From Melieria omissa (lineage: Eukaryota; Arthropoda; Insecta; Diptera; Ulidiidae), in NCBI GenBank assembly GCA_963971225.1, contig OZ020267.1, positions 100,545,536 through 100,609,535 of the forward strand: a DNA stretch of 64,000 nt, in the 5' to 3' direction. The translations under genes were made by a program, and so were the position numbers. Positions 12,709-25,409 of this stretch are shown piece after piece (position 1 is the stretch's first letter; each line of letters begins with the position of its first letter). The notes beneath the pieces are model-generated. The model had not been told where the DNA came from and made no database searches. It saw nothing but the letters and a program-made list of their open reading frames with translations.

Positions 12709-13300
12709 TTAATTTTGCCTGAAATTGAAGGTTTTATTTACCGAAGTTAGATTGATTTGATTTAGATCAATTATGCACAGTTTTGTTTGATAATTTGTTG
12801 CAAATTTGATGCTAATTCCATTATGCTTCTCCAATAGAAACTCATATTTTGTATGGAAAAAATTTGCGAAGTCGATTTTTACAAACTTGAGAAACAAATT
12901 TTCGATTTTTACAAATTTTTCACTAGCAAAATTATTCCGCATGGATACAAACAAGTGATAATCACTTGGTGCCAAGTTGGGACTAAAAGGTGAATGAATA
13001 CGAAAATTAGAACCAGGCTCCTCGAGCTTCTGAGGAGTCACTATCGCTTTCTGTTTGGCCTGGCCTCGTTCTGATGGAACATAATTCTTGTCCTTTTTCT
13101 TTCTTCAGACAATGCAATTATAGACATTACAGGTCCGAATTGATAGTTTGACCGTAGGAGAATAGCTCATTGTAGATGAGTCACTATCAATCAGTGAGTC
13201 CTAGCATTGTCCTAGAAGGAACACAATTCCTTTCCTATTGGCCAAGGTGATTTTATTTGTCGGATTTTTGCGTATAACTTTTGAGCTCGATTCCATTTAA
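12709..13300 (-). pseudogene. Mariner transposase remnant (C-terminal part)
   Basis: The minus-strand translation contains IMFHQNEARP near 13060, then HSPFSPNLAPSDYHLF near 12965-13015, matching the mariner pattern FHQDNARPHT ... HPPYSPDLAPSDYHLF. The third catalytic Asp of the mariner DD34D triad (SPNLAPSD) is kept. Frames change between the blocks, and a second possible fragment (PIGKELCSF.DNAR) lies at 13200-13280. It is non-functional. The ends are approximate. Confidence 0.7.
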
Positions 13301-15438
13301 AACCATGTTTTGAACTAGCAATTTTTGTATTTGGGGGGGGGGAAGGCGTTGAACTCTCAAAACCCTCATGTGTGCGCCATTGAATCCCACAGAGGCGGTA
13401 TTCACTTAGGCCATGAAGGCCACTTGTGAGACTACAAACAGTCGAGCAAAGATCGTCGCTCATTCATTGAAACACTTAGACCTAAAACTAAGCAACAGAG
13501 ATTAAATACTCAATAATTGAATGAATTAATTAATTAATTTAACTTTAATTTTAATTAGACAATTTAATTTTAAATTAAAAAAAAAATTATAAAATAACAA
13601 ATAATTTTTAAATATAAATATAATTAATTAATTTCATCCATTGAGAACTGTCTAAAGCAATTGTGCAATCTGCTACACAATGGCCTTGGGTTGTTTTTCT
13701 AAAAAAAAAAAAAAAAAAAAAAATTAAAAAACCCCAAAAATTATTATTTTTAAAGATACTAAACATGACTTAACATATAAGTAGCCTTGAAATGGAATTT
13801 CATAAAAAAATTAACTTTGTGCATAAAATAACGAAATTTGGGTTTGGGTTCTAAAAGGGTTAAGGAATTTGCTTCACTTCCATGGTATTCAAAACTAAAA
13901 ACATTTTTTTTGTAATAACTGGAAAACCTATTTACTTTATTTTCTGCTTTTAAACCCCTTCAAGTATGCTCTAAAATTATAATAACCACTAAATAATACT
14001 TAAAATATTCCAAAGCACAGCCAGCGAATTAATATTAATTTTATGTTTATTTTTATAATCAAAAACACGCATAAAAATATGAGTAAAATTTCCTTAACTC
14101 GTAACCTTATGCCATAACAACAACTCTTGCACAGAGTTGTATTTACATAGGCGCGTTCACTCTATTCCGAAGCGTGAGCTCATTTGTCGGTGTGTACACA
14201 GCGCTGTCTGCCTCATCACTCGTCCGACAAGAGTTGCGTTACGTATTGATGTCACAAGACAGCCAACCCGCAAATTACTCATTCCAGACAAATATTCATT
14301 AGGCGTCGGCACGAGGAACGGCATTAAAAATAGAAAAGGGGAATCCGCAAGTAGCCCACTGTCAGCAACCGGCAGTATTTGTGCAAGATTTGCATAAAAT
14401 GATTCCTTGGATTTCAAACATTTTCGTAGAAATGTGCCCTGTTGTTGCCAGGGTGGGCAAAGTAAAATTTGTTTTGCGTGCCAAAACTAAAACAAGACAA
14501 CAATTAAGTGAAAATAAATTGTTATTCATCACAGGGAAGGTTTGAGTGAGGCTCGCAGCTTGAACGAATGTTTTGGTAAAACATGTTTAAATTTTTACCC
14601 AAGGCGCGTAGAGATAATAGAAAAGTTGTAGAACGCACCGTGTATGAAAATGAATTTGCAAATTGTTGTCAAGTCACTGATAACACAAACATTACGTGTT
14701 AAGTATTTTAAAATAAATTTTTAAAGAAATGCACTCACGTAGAATTTCAATGATTTTTTAGCCCCTGATACCTGTCAATTGAATTCGTACACTGATTAAA
14801 GAAAAATTTCGTATACGTCACAGCTTCTTGAATTTATTGCTTTCAGCTGTCATTGGCCAAATTATTTTCAGTTGGCGAGTTCGCACATACACCTCACATA
14901 TATATTTACCCCATTTTTCAGCGCAACTGAGAGAAAATTTGTAGTTTGCGTTATGCGCCTGAATGCATGCTTCCTGTTTCTGGAATATGGTGCCGGCAGT
15001 GCGCTCGAACTTTGGCTGAGAAATTCGCGCCGAAACTTTCATTCGCCACTTTCAAGTGTCTATAAATCAAAGTAAACTTTGGTGTTCAGTTCATTTAAAG
15101 AAAATATCTTTGGATATTTCTCAGTTGTTCTTGTAGCCATGGGATCAGTTGCTCTTGTTTTGCTGCACTATGTCATTATAAGTTATTTCAATTGTATGTC
15201 AAACTGTTGGTGATTAATTTAACTGTAGTTTGCTAACTGTTTGTGCAATAGTACGTTATTTAGTTATAAATGGGGTTTCTTTAAGTGGGTAAAAACTTTT
15301 TAATTAAATTATATTCAATACTATTAAGTTCTGGAACTGATGTTATTTAAATGGTCTCTTTAAATGGTAAAGAAATGGTCAATTCGAGTAGCCCATTTTT
15401 GTATGATTCTTGGTCCAATCATGAACGAGCCGTGCTGC
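13301..15438. other. Non-coding; poly-A tract
   Basis: An uninterrupted A run lies at about 13700-13723. The span also contains a G run (13333-13342). Overlapping 86-codon ORFs on both strands at 14137-14417 show no domain features. No gene is called. Confidence 0.4.
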
Positions 15439-16719
15439 GTCTAAGTCTAAGTCTAAGTCTAAGTCTAAGTCTAAGTCTAAGTCTAAGTCTAAGTCTAAGT
15501 CTAAGTCTAAGTCTAAGTCTAAGTCTAAGTCTAAGTCTAAGTCTAAGTCTAAGTCTAAGTCTAAGTCTAAGTCTAAGTCTAAGTCTAAGTCTAAGTCTAA
15601 GTCTAAGTCTAAGTCTAAGTCTAAGTCTAAGTCTAAGTCTAAGTCTAAGTCTAAGTCTAAGTCTAAGTCTAAGTCTAAGTCTAAGTCTAAGTCTAAGTCT
15701 AAGTCTAAGTCTAAGTCTAAGTCTAAGTCTAAGTCTAAGTCTAAGTCTAAGTCTAAGTCTAAGTCTAAGTCTAAGTCTAAGTCTAAGTCTAAGTCTAAGT
15801 CTAAGTCTAAGTCTAAGTCTAAGTCTAAGTCTAAGTCTAAGTCTAAGTCTAAGTCTAAGTCTAAGTCTAAGTCTAAGTCTAAGTCTAAGTCTAAGTCTAA
15901 GTCTAAGTCTAAGTCTAAGTCTAAGTCTAAGTCTAAGTCTAAGTCTAAGTCTAAGTCTAAGTCTAAGTCTAAGTCTAAGTCTAAGTCTAAGTCTAAGTCT
16001 AAGTCTAAGTCTAAGTCTAAGTCTAAGTCTAAGTCTAAGTCTAAGTCTAAGTCTAAGTCTAAGTCTAAGTCTAAGTCTAAGTCTAAGTCTAAGTCTAAGT
16101 CTAAGTCTAAGTCTAAGTCTAAGTCTAAGTCTAAGTCTAAGTCTAAGTCTAAGTCTAAGTCTAAGTCTAAGTCTAAGTCTAAGTCTAAGTCTAAGTCTAA
16201 GTCTAAGTCTAAGTCTAAGTCTAAGTCTAAGTCTAAGTCTAAGTCTAAGTCTAAGTCTAAGTCTAAGTCTAAGTCTAAGTCTAAGTCTAAGTCTAAGTCT
16301 AAGTCTAAGTCTAAGTCTAAGTCTAAGTCTAAGTCTAAGTCTAAGTCTAAGTCTAAGTCTAAGTCTAAGTCTAAGTCTAAGTCTAAGTCTAAGTCTAAGT
16401 CTAAGTCTAAGTCTAAGTCTAAGTCTAAGTCTAAGTCTAAGTCTAAGTCTAAGTCTAAGTCTAAGTCTAAGTCTAAGTCTAAGTCTAAGTCTAAGTCTAA
16501 GTCTAAGTCTAAGTCTAAGTCTAAGTCTAAGTCTAAGTCTAAGTCTAAGTCTAAGTCTAAGTCTAAGTCTAAGTCTAAGTCTAAGTCTAAGTCTAAGTCT
16601 AAGTCTAAGTCTAAGTCTAAGTCTAAGTCTAAGTCTAAGTCTAAGTCTAAGTCTAAGTCTAAGTCTAAGTCTAAGTCTAAGTCTAAGTCTAAGTCTAAGT
16701 CTAAGTCTAAGTCTAAGTC
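15439..16719. repeat. Pure hexamer array (GTCTAA)n, about 213 copies
   Basis: There are 1281 bp of GTCTAA with no substitution or indel that I can see; every 60-base line is in the same phase. Because 6 is a multiple of 3, the array is open in several frames and creates false Ser-Leu and Leu-Arg ORFs on the two strands. Such purity implies very recent expansion or an assembly or consensus effect. Confidence 0.98.
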
Positions 16720-16737
16720 GAGTTTCCCCTTTACGCT

Positions 16738-17155
16738 CTGGGTATCGATATTCCAACCTATTCCATGTTGCCGGAACAGACTGGCAATTGCAATTAATAC
16801 GTCTTGTAAGTAAGTCCTTTTTCATGTTGCATAGATTTAGGCTGCGTTCTGTGTTGTTGTAGAAATTTTCCTAAATCAATCAGCGACCTATAAATGCCAA
16901 CAAATGATTGATATCTTCACGGCTCTCCTATGTTCGAATTTTTGTAAACGTTCTGGTTATCGATCTTCCAACCTATTCCATGTTTTCGGCAATTAGTCTG
17001 TTCCGGCAATTGCCATTAATACGTCCTGTAAGTAAGTATATTTTCATGTTGCATAGTTTTAGGCTGCTTTCTGTGCCCTTCTGTGTTGTTATAGAAATTT
17101 CTATAAAACAATCAGCGACCAATAAATTTCAACAAATGATTGATATCTTTTTAAT
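16738..17155. repeat. Tandem duplication of about 210 bp beside the hexamer array
   Basis: Unit 1 (about 16738-16918) and unit 2 (about 16951-17150) share atcgat.ttccaacctattccatg, aatacgtc.tgtaagtaagt, ttttcatgttgcatag and caaatgattgatatctt. They differ by scattered changes and small indels. No coding function is seen. Confidence 0.7.
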
Positions 17156-19499
17156 GCAATTTAACAAACCGGCAGCGCACCTGAGTGTCAGCAACGTCTG
17201 CGAGTAGTTGCGTGCAACACGCGTCCATCGGCGCATACTACAATAACCACCAGTAACGAGTAACCGGAACTATGTACCTACCCTTGTAATTACAAACCAT
17301 TACAAGCCATAAATTACACGGCAGTTGTCAGTGTGGCGGTTTAATTATATTAAATGTTTTCACGCCGAATGCGATACACTCGTCATGACAGTGCAGCCGA
17401 CGGTGTGCATAAGTTAGGCGACAGCATGACAAAACGCCCAAAAGTAGGCCATCAATTAGTAGGCGGCACTTGCAGTTTAAATTTCAGTGATGACACTTTG
17501 ATTAATGCTGCCGTAACGATGCCAACAACAGAGCGTGGCGAGTGTTGTTGCTGCGTGTTTGCTGCAAATCATAATTGCAGTCCATTTTTCGCTGCAATTG
17601 AAAAATGACTGTGGCGAGTCGGCGCACAAGACGCGGCGCAATATAGTGCAAAAAAAATTTCCAATGAATTATGCGGTGCGGCAAAATTTCGGCATCGCTT
17701 GGAAACAAAGCGTATGTGGGTCGTGTGGCCGCCGAATGCGCATAAATGGATGAGTGGTAATTTTAGCTGAGGGCCATGAATTCGCTACTACAAAATTATC
17801 AGCAGAATAACAACAACAACGAGAAAAAATAAACCAAAAATGAAACAACACAGGCCGCGCAACAATAACAATGGAAATGTTTTGAAACACTGATGCCAAG
17901 TGAATGCAAATTTTTGGTCGAAATTTTAAATAGCTGGCAGACAAAAATGCTGCACAGCCATTAGGCGGCAGTGCTATGGCCACGTTAAATGGCAAATGTT
18001 CTCGTACTTAGTTGTGCGAGTGTGGTGTGAGTTGCGTGAGGGAAATCTGTGAGCGTGGCCGTAATTTAATTAAACTTTCACTGCCTACGCGTAATGTAAT
18101 GTTTACCGTGCAATCGTGTGGTTTCAGTGCTTGCGTAGATTTTTGTTTAAGGCGCCTGAAAGCATACTTTAAAATTGCAAATACGCAGTGTTGATGCTTT
18201 TCAAAGGAAAAGTTTAACAATGAATTAGCGAATTAGTCGGAAGGCTGTCAGGACGGCGCAAAATTTATGTTATTTTGCTAATATTGATGAATATTTGTTT
18301 CAGTCAATAACAGTTAAACTTTGAGGCAAATACTGCTTCTTTTTTGCGGATAGCTCCAGGACAGAACACGGGCCCCATTGCTCTTTGTTCTAAGTTCGCA
18401 TGCAACTGTGTTTCAGGCAAAGGGGCAGGAGGTATAAATTATTTCCTCCGTCAACACAAAACCTTGATTGATAAGCTAAGTTGATTGTGTGAACAGTTAA
18501 ACCGATAACTCAATTTGAAACACTAAATTGACTCAATAACTATCTGGGGAGGCTGTTAAATTTACCACCAATTCACACTCAATTATTCAATTATTCACAC
18601 TCACTATTAATCAACATAAAATCTTAGTAAATTTGCTTACCTTCCCTAAAGTATGTCGCATTTTAGGCGCCCACACCAGTTGGCAGCCATTCGTCATAGT
18701 CACATAACTATGCCACATCGAAATAGAGCAATTTGGCAAAATTCAAAATTACTTGCAACCGCAATAATTTACTTTCATCAGAGCAAATATTTTACCATGC
18801 ATCGTTATGCCCACAAGTTTTCGAGTTGACAGTGGTCTGAACAGCCGACTGCTCAATTTGCCAAGTAACGTCGTACGCACTAAATGACATAACAAATTGC
18901 TTGGCAGCTTGTTAGCCAATTAAGTGTAATTATTCAAATTTAATTCTTCATTAGCAGCGAGCGAGCGTTGCGGTCATGGCTGCTAATTGAGGCTGCCGGC
19001 CATGGCAGCTGGTTAGCTGGCGGCATTGTTGCGGTGTTGTTTATGGCTAGTTCGAAGTTTTGCTGCTATGTGCTTCCTGCAACAACATCTTGCCAATCAA
19101 TGTCATATTTCATTTATAAATAATTTAGTAAAAACTGAACACAACGAACAACCAATAATTGCAATTAATTGCGCCATAATTTGTGCAAAAAGTTTGTGCA
19201 TTACGGCGATTAATCAATGTGTACACATTTGTGATGTGAAAATGAAATGAAGATGTGGACAAAAAAAAGGAAGCAATAACAAAAATATGAGATGAATCGA
19301 GTTAAAAGCAAACAACATTGTTATATACATTCATGAATCGCTAATGGCAAACAGGTCAGAACTTGGATCGCTAATGGCAAACAGAGCAGAGCTTGGAATC
19401 CTTTTTTTCCTTGACAACCAAACAGCATTCAATGGATCATAGGTGTGCTGGGGGCACTCAACAGTGCCGTCTTTGGCAACATTATGATTCTGATGTTTT
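17156..19499. other. Non-coding, nothing recognised
   Basis: This is unique-looking AT-rich sequence with short ORFs only. No domain, RNA gene or element ends were found. Confidence 0.4.
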
Positions 19500-19625
19500 A
19501 GGTTAGAATGGATGCCTCGGTATGAGACACATTCAGAGGTCTAAGTATTATAAGACTCATTGTGATACCTTGAACAGTTGGAGGTTTGCCATTACCTGCC
19601 AAGAACGCACTTGAGCGTTTCTTAA
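19500..19625 (-). repeat. Possible SINE body fragment
   Basis: On the minus strand, cttggcaggtaatggcaaacctc resembles the body of the SINE at 1574-1795, and tctcataccgag also occurs in its head. A weaker relative of the flanking text occurs near 40610-40770. It is a decayed dispersed repeat whose class is uncertain. Confidence 0.35.
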
Positions 19626-20199
19626 AATTGTTTTCTAATTAACCCTTTAGACCCCGAATTTTACCCCGTGTCTCGATATTACTTTGAGGTATTTAAATCA
19701 GAAACATTTGCCTAAGAAGTGTGCATACGACTTTTGAACTCGCCTCGCCTCTTTGTTAGAGTTCTAGAGCTAGTTTACTTTTGAACAATTTTAGCTTAAA
19801 ACGGGTTAAATAAATTTGTTATGAATATTTTTAATTACAGAAAATGTATTTAATATTTATGGAAAAATAAAATATTATCACTTTTTGTTTTTATTTAACC
19901 ATTATTAAAGAAACAGGGCTTTGATCACACGCGCCCAATTTGTAGACTTCAATTAGAACACAAATTTTCTCTGATATCGCTGCAAATTATTGGAAATTAA
20001 TTTGGGAATAACAGACAAATTTTTGTAATTTGCTTTGGATTGACTTCTATAAATATTAATTTGTTGGTGCCTACTTAAGTGAAACCCATAAATCAATCGT
20101 AGCTTTTGCGATAAGATAACAAATAGGTGAAGTTGCTCTCAGCCATCTTAGGGGTCGAAATAGTTAATGTGAATGATGAAAGCAGTAGTCGAGTATTGA

Positions 20200-20265
20200 A
20201 TCAGCCCAAACTGGGAATCGAACCCCGAACCTTTGGTGCTATTGAGGACGTAAACTCAGATGTGT
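20200..20265 (-). mobile_element. tRNA-derived SINE head (decayed)
   Basis: The minus strand carries a B box, ggttcgattcc, ending in cagtttgggctgattc, similar to the B-box end of the 1574 element (cctggcttgggct). The A-box half is poorly preserved. The span 20270-21214 around it shows no recognisable gene. Confidence 0.5.
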
Positions 20266-21229
20266 TTAAAGCCCACAATTGAAGCAATTGAACAAATTCA
20301 GTTTCCATTCAAAAGTGGTTCTCTGTTATTGATTTAAATTAAAGTCTATGAACAGTGAGTGCTTACAAAATTTAGTGAATTAAGTACTTGAACATTGTAA
20401 AACTGGACTTCAAGTTAGTAAAAAACATAAAGAGAAAAGGATGACTGACAAAGACTTCCGCGGAGTGAAACCTAGGGAAGGTCTCAGTAGGTAGTTCCAC
20501 TATAGAAAGTATGGTTAGCAATTGAACTGATTCGCTGCATCTGGGAGGATGGGACAGGGAAACCGACTGCAGATCTTCTGGGGCTCATTTACAAAAGCCG
20601 TTCGCTGTGTTAGTCCGAGGCCTTCTTAGCTAAGACTGTAGAGGCCTAAGATGGCTAACTGCAGTGATAACAGGACCTGGGAACCTCGGGTCTCGTGTCA
20701 TATGATCTCGTTGGGTACACAATTTAAAGGATATGTCTCAATGATTCGGGGACTGCGGCACACATTGTATATCTCGTTCCCGTTGACGACTACAAGATAC
20801 CTCTGAATGACTAATCCTTTTGGTCTCCAAGATGCTGAAACATTGCACTTTGTATATCAGAAGCGAGTTCAGTGACTTAAACAGACTTTTGGATGACTAA
20901 ACCGACCAAAAGGGTTAGGAAACAAAAAGAGAAGCGATTAAGTGACTTGTTTTGGCAAACGAAGCATAATCAGGAAATAATAAATTAAAAGATAAAAATA
21001 ACTTAACGAAAAGTTTTCATCAAGCAAGTATGAACTCAGCATTTAGACTATTTTTACGATATTTTTGTACAACGTGGGCTTTCAAGCGATCCAACTAAGA
21101 GCTTCTGAGGGAATCTATTATTAAAATGTAGTGCAAAAAAAATCATCATTTAACATAGTTGTTGATAAATTTCATAAAAACATTCTTTGTGTTGTGTTGG
21201 CTTTAATGCTGTTACAACTAGAAATAGTA

Positions 21230-21555
21230 ATAATTAATTGATTGGCACGACAGCCCGCTTACGCGAGACTAAGGCCTAGCTTCCCGCAACCACCCGTGTT
21301 GTGCGTGTGAATTTTGTACGCGGGTGGAAGGGACCTACAGTTTTATGCCGGTTCCGAACGGCAGGTTGGGAGCTTTTTCATAGGCAATTTTTACTCTCAG
21401 AGGTTTGCCATTTCCAGCTGAGAGGACAGCCACCGAAAGAGAAAACGAGTTTCCCGTTATTTTTTTTAGGTGTTACTACATGCAGTATTCGATCTTGCGT
21501 CGCTCTGCATGCGACTCGTTGGACCGCGCACTAACCAACTGAGCCACGGCGGCTG
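21230..21555 (-). mobile_element. Complete tRNA-derived SINE with 15-bp TSD
   Basis: On the minus strand the element starts gcagccgccgtggctcagttggttagtgcg (an A box with tggctcagttgg). It then has a B-box-like gatcgaatac near 21490, a body of about 230 bp, and a 3' end of gtcgtgccaatcaattaattat. It is flanked by a perfect 15-bp direct repeat, caactagaaatagta, at 21215-21229 and 21556-21570. That is the mark of target-primed insertion by a LINE partner. The length (about 326 bp) and the intact duplications suggest a full-length, fairly recent copy. It is non-coding; the 77-codon ORF inside is incidental. Confidence 0.85.
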
Positions 21556-21734
21556 CAACTAGAAATAGTAGACAATAAAAATATAAAACATATTTATAGG
21601 CGCTTAGAGCAAATTTTAACAGTGAATAAATTTTTCATTTAATTAGACAATCGCTCCTGGTTTGCAACTTGAAATATAAATTGAAATGGAATTTGAATTA
21701 TGAAAATCAAGGTCAAGGATTGAAAGAAAATAAA

Positions 21735-22029
21735 ATGATGAGGTACTCTGTTGCTGTGCTATGCATGAATGCTTTTACGAGCATACTTTTAGGCATGCAC
21801 TTTGAAGTACGGCCGGCATGCTGTAATTTCGATATGGTAAGGATGGTTCGCGAATGGTAATGGAATGTGCAAGAACCATCGGCGCGATAAACCAAACAAG
21901 TATAAAAGGCAGCAGTGTGCAGCGCAGAGGGACGATTGGTTTCTGACTGCGTTTTGCGCTGAATAATTAAAGTGGTTTTATTTTCAAGCACAATCCCGAT
22001 ACGAACTTAGGGAAGTCATTTTCGTAACA
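21735..22029 (+). mobile_element. Gypsy-type solo LTR, internally shortened
   Basis: This is the same family as 5836-6216 but on the plus strand. It shares gatgagg.actctg, gcatacttttaggcatgcactttg, the TATA box (21901-21909) and the 3' end cattttcgtaaca. It lacks roughly 85 bp present in the other copy after the TATA box, and its first few bases (tgtaac) are missing or mutated. Confidence 0.75.
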
Positions 22030-24408
22030 ATACATTTCTTTAATAGAAAAATCAGAACGATAAGAAACTAATCGCGTTTGATATCAAAAAAAAACTGTTT
22101 GTGCTGTTGTGGCCAGCTGTAACTCGGTAACTGATTGTTATTGCCACCTGGGCACTTTTTGCTTAATTAATTGAAAAATTATTTGTTTAAAAAAAACACC
22201 TACAAAAGTATTGTAACCATGTAATGTTGTCAATAAATCAAGTAATTTGACTGAATACGAATGCAGAGACAAAAAATCTCCTGAAATATTTTCTGGTATG
22301 AATGTGCCGCTTTGGTTTATAAGCCAATTAGCTTAGTGTTTTCAGAAAATGTTGGCAAACTAAGCGAAAGCAATAACTTTCGTTTCTATAAACGAACGAA
22401 ACAAACAAAGTGCAATTAAGTGAAAAGTTCAGCATAAGAAAATATCACTTTTCAGCTTGCAAATTAATGTGAAAGCATGTCAGAAACAGAGTCAGAGTCA
22501 GAACCAGAGTCAGAGTCGGCGCCAATGCCAACTGTGAACACAATCAAAAGTAACCGAAGCTGAAGCCAATGCCGACAAGTCAAACTGGCCACAAATGAAC
22601 TACTGCGGTGCATGCGGCAGCCGAATGGATGCGACAGACGTGAATGCCACAACACAGTAGACAAGACGTAGAAGTTGTCTGGGTGCTAAGCGATGGTGGC
22701 AGGGGGGAATGCCTTCAGTGTGTCAGTATTTAGTGGGCCAGCAATTGCAGACGACAGCTGACAACAAGCGGCGTTGCCATTGAAATGGCAAGCAAAAGCC
22801 ATAGCGATTTTGCAATAAATGCAAGTTGAAGCAGCAGAAAATCAAGCTAAAGGGGAACACAAGAAAAGTCACAAGTGCAGCAATGAAAAATAAAAATAAT
22901 AACAACTATAACAACAAGCAGATATATGTCAACACGCTAGTAGAACAAAAAAAAACTATTTATAAGAAGAGTGAGAGTAAACTTGGGCAATAAATAGCAG
23001 CAAACTAAATAAGCCACAGCAGTGGCAGAAAAACAAGAGAAAAGCATGAAGTGTGCACGTGGCAAGTGAACCACACTGATAATTAAATATATATTGCAAT
23101 GCAATGTTGCACTCGGAGAGCAGAGCAGAAAGCAATTGTTGAGACAACGACAACAACGAGAATTTGAACTTGACATGACAACGGAAATGAAAAGCGGAAA
23201 GCTGCTAAGGATAATGGTCGAAGAAACTAATTGCGAAGGGCTTGAAGATAAGATTCCAAGGTGAAGAGAGACAAGGGAATCATTGAAGAAAGAAAACAAA
23301 TGTATAAACTGTAGCATTGTAAACTTAAAGCATTGATTTCGTTGATTTAAATTTAACATATATCGTAGTTCGTTCCGAGGCGTTTGTCCAAAATATTTCG
23401 CGGCACACGCGGCGTATACGTAATCTCAGTGGTAGCTCAAAGTGTGCTTCGCTTGCATTATTGTTGCTGTTTGCAGCACTTTGTTGCGTTATTTATGGGT
23501 GTTCATGCAAGTTTGTTGCCAAAATTCGATAGTTGTTGTTCATTTGTTTACTGCGCACAGCACGCTGGTCATATTTCAGGCCATGTATGTTGTACTTTTT
23601 CTATTTTTTTTTAAAGAGTTTCTCAGAATTTTGAAATATTTGAAACAAGTTCTGCAGTATTTCAACTACTGCCATTGTTTTTATGGAGTCAATTTGTCTG
23701 ACTAGCTGCAAGTAGAGCATAACTTGTTTATTAGTAAATAATGGGCATTGTGTAGGCGGCAACAAAGAATCAGTAATTGGCGTTTAATTTCTCTATTCGT
23801 TGTCTTGTTCATAACTGCGTTTTTTATCTGGTTTTACACGATCATTGCAACGCTTTTAGTTGTTACACTTCAAAGTTTTTGTACAGGTCATTTTGTTGTT
23901 TTCGAATTTCCACAGAAATGTATTTATTGTGTTCGTCACTTTCAAACACTTCTATGAGTTCTTCATTGGAAATGCAGCACAAACGAATATTCCGCTATAT
24001 AACTTGGCGTTGCTGAATTGGTTTTAAAATCTTTAATAATTTCTTATTGTTTGATTTCTAGATGAAATACAGGCAAATCTAAGTACAGTGTTTTATTTTA
24101 AACTATTAGATGGTAAATTTCGTAAGTGAAATATTAAAATTCCTGGAAGAAATGACTTGCCACGGTCATTGTTAAAAATGTGCGGCAATATTGAAATACT
24201 TTGCATTGATTAAACATTTCTAGGAACATTTTCTACTTTTCCTCACTTTAAACTTATATAATGTTCTATGAAATTTACTTTCCAGTTATATAAAAGTACT
24301 TTTAAGAGTTTTTTTAAGTCACAAGTTTCATGGGAGACACGAGTCGAGAGGCAAGTCTTCTACTCGTAGTTCTATTACTTTGTTCTTGGCTCACTAAGTG
24401 ATTTGAAC
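22030..24408. other. Non-coding region upstream of the GPCR exon
   Basis: It has AT-rich and CAA/GTT-rich stretches. ORFs of up to 140 codons (22937-23359, minus) are low-complexity and unsupported. It could hold 5' untranslated exons or regulatory DNA of the downstream gene, but I cannot point to any. Confidence 0.35.
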
Positions 24409-24410
24409 TA

Positions 24411-25409
24411 CAGAGTTTTCCAAAAAGAGGTGTTATTTTGGTATTCAAAGAAAAATGCCATTTTTTGAGATAAATGATCGGATGTTTATTTCATAATCAA
24501 GAGGAAGGTATGCCGTTAATAATGAAAAACAACATTAGCCAAATGGCCACCACGACCACGCTTATAGGACCATATCCTTTTCATGAAATTTTCCATAACC
24601 AAATCGCAAAGTGGCTGCCCTATGTCCTCGATAGCCTCACGAATTCTATCTTTGAGGTCTTGAATCGACGCTGGGCTGTTGGCGTACACTTTATCTTTCA
24701 CGTGGCCCCAAAGGAAGAAGTCGCAAGGTGTTAAATCACAAGATCTCAGTGGCTAATTCCAGAGATAACACGGTCCGGAAACTTTTCCCTTTTTCTTTTT
24801 TTCTTTCACGTGGCCCCAAAGGAAGAAGTCGCAAGGTGTTAAATCACAAGATCTCGGTGGCTAATTCCAGAGATAACACGGTCCGGAAACTTTTTCCGTA
24901 AAAGATCAACGGTTTCCTTGCTTGTGTGGCACGTAGCGCCGTCTTGTTGAAAGTAAACGTTGTCCAGATCAATACCATCCAACTCCGACCATAAAAAATC
25001 ATCATTCCAAAGAACGACGAGGAATCGACAAACCTGGGTTTTCTTCAACACTTTGGGCTACAGCAGCAATATTCTCAGCTGTTCTTGAGCGACGTGCACA
25101 GGTTTTATTCTTCACATCACTAACTTGTCCCAACAGCTCGAATTTTTCCACCAATTTCTGTATTGCGGTCCGACAAGGTGCTTCACGACGACCCAAAAAT
25201 GCTTTGGTTTTGCGAACTGTGACCGCAAGATTTTCACCATTTTTGTAGTGAATTTTAATAATTTCAATGTGTTGTTGAAGCGTGTGTCGTTCCATTTTTA
25301 ATAATGGCGTAGTTTCTACTTGTCAAATGTCAAAGAATAAAATCTTCAAATGTGACAGCTACCGAAATACCGGATGATTTAAAATATCACCTCTTGCTGG
25401 AAAACCCTA
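24411..25409 (-). mobile_element. Mariner-like transposon, internally deleted
   Basis: The element is bounded by imperfect inverted repeats (left cagagttttccaaaaagagg; right, complemented, tagggttttccagcaagagg) and TA duplications at 24409-24410 and 25410-25411. On the minus strand an N-terminal fragment of about 97 residues (ATG at 25293-25295) has the helix-turn-helix module seen in many insect mariner-like proteins. It then joins out of context to the catalytic segment VYFQQDGATCHT (about 24910-24950). The C-terminus ends RGRGGHLANVVFHY near 24516. Much of the catalytic domain is missing, DLTPCDFFLW sits in another frame behind a stop, and a 108-bp piece is tandemly duplicated (24694-24786 and 24802-24895). 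It cannot encode an active enzyme but could be moved in trans. Confidence 0.85.

Noticed and set aside
14137..14417. Two 86-codon ORFs overlapping on opposite strands
   Set aside because: Mutual antisense open frames without motifs; nothing favours either.
15351..16862. 503-codon Ser-Leu ORF and 468-codon antisense Leu-Arg ORF
   Set aside because: Both are translations of the pure hexamer array; a 6-bp unit keeps the frame open by arithmetic.
22937..23359. 140-codon minus-strand ORF
   Set aside because: Low-complexity Ser/Leu/Phe text with no recognisable domain and no splice evidence.
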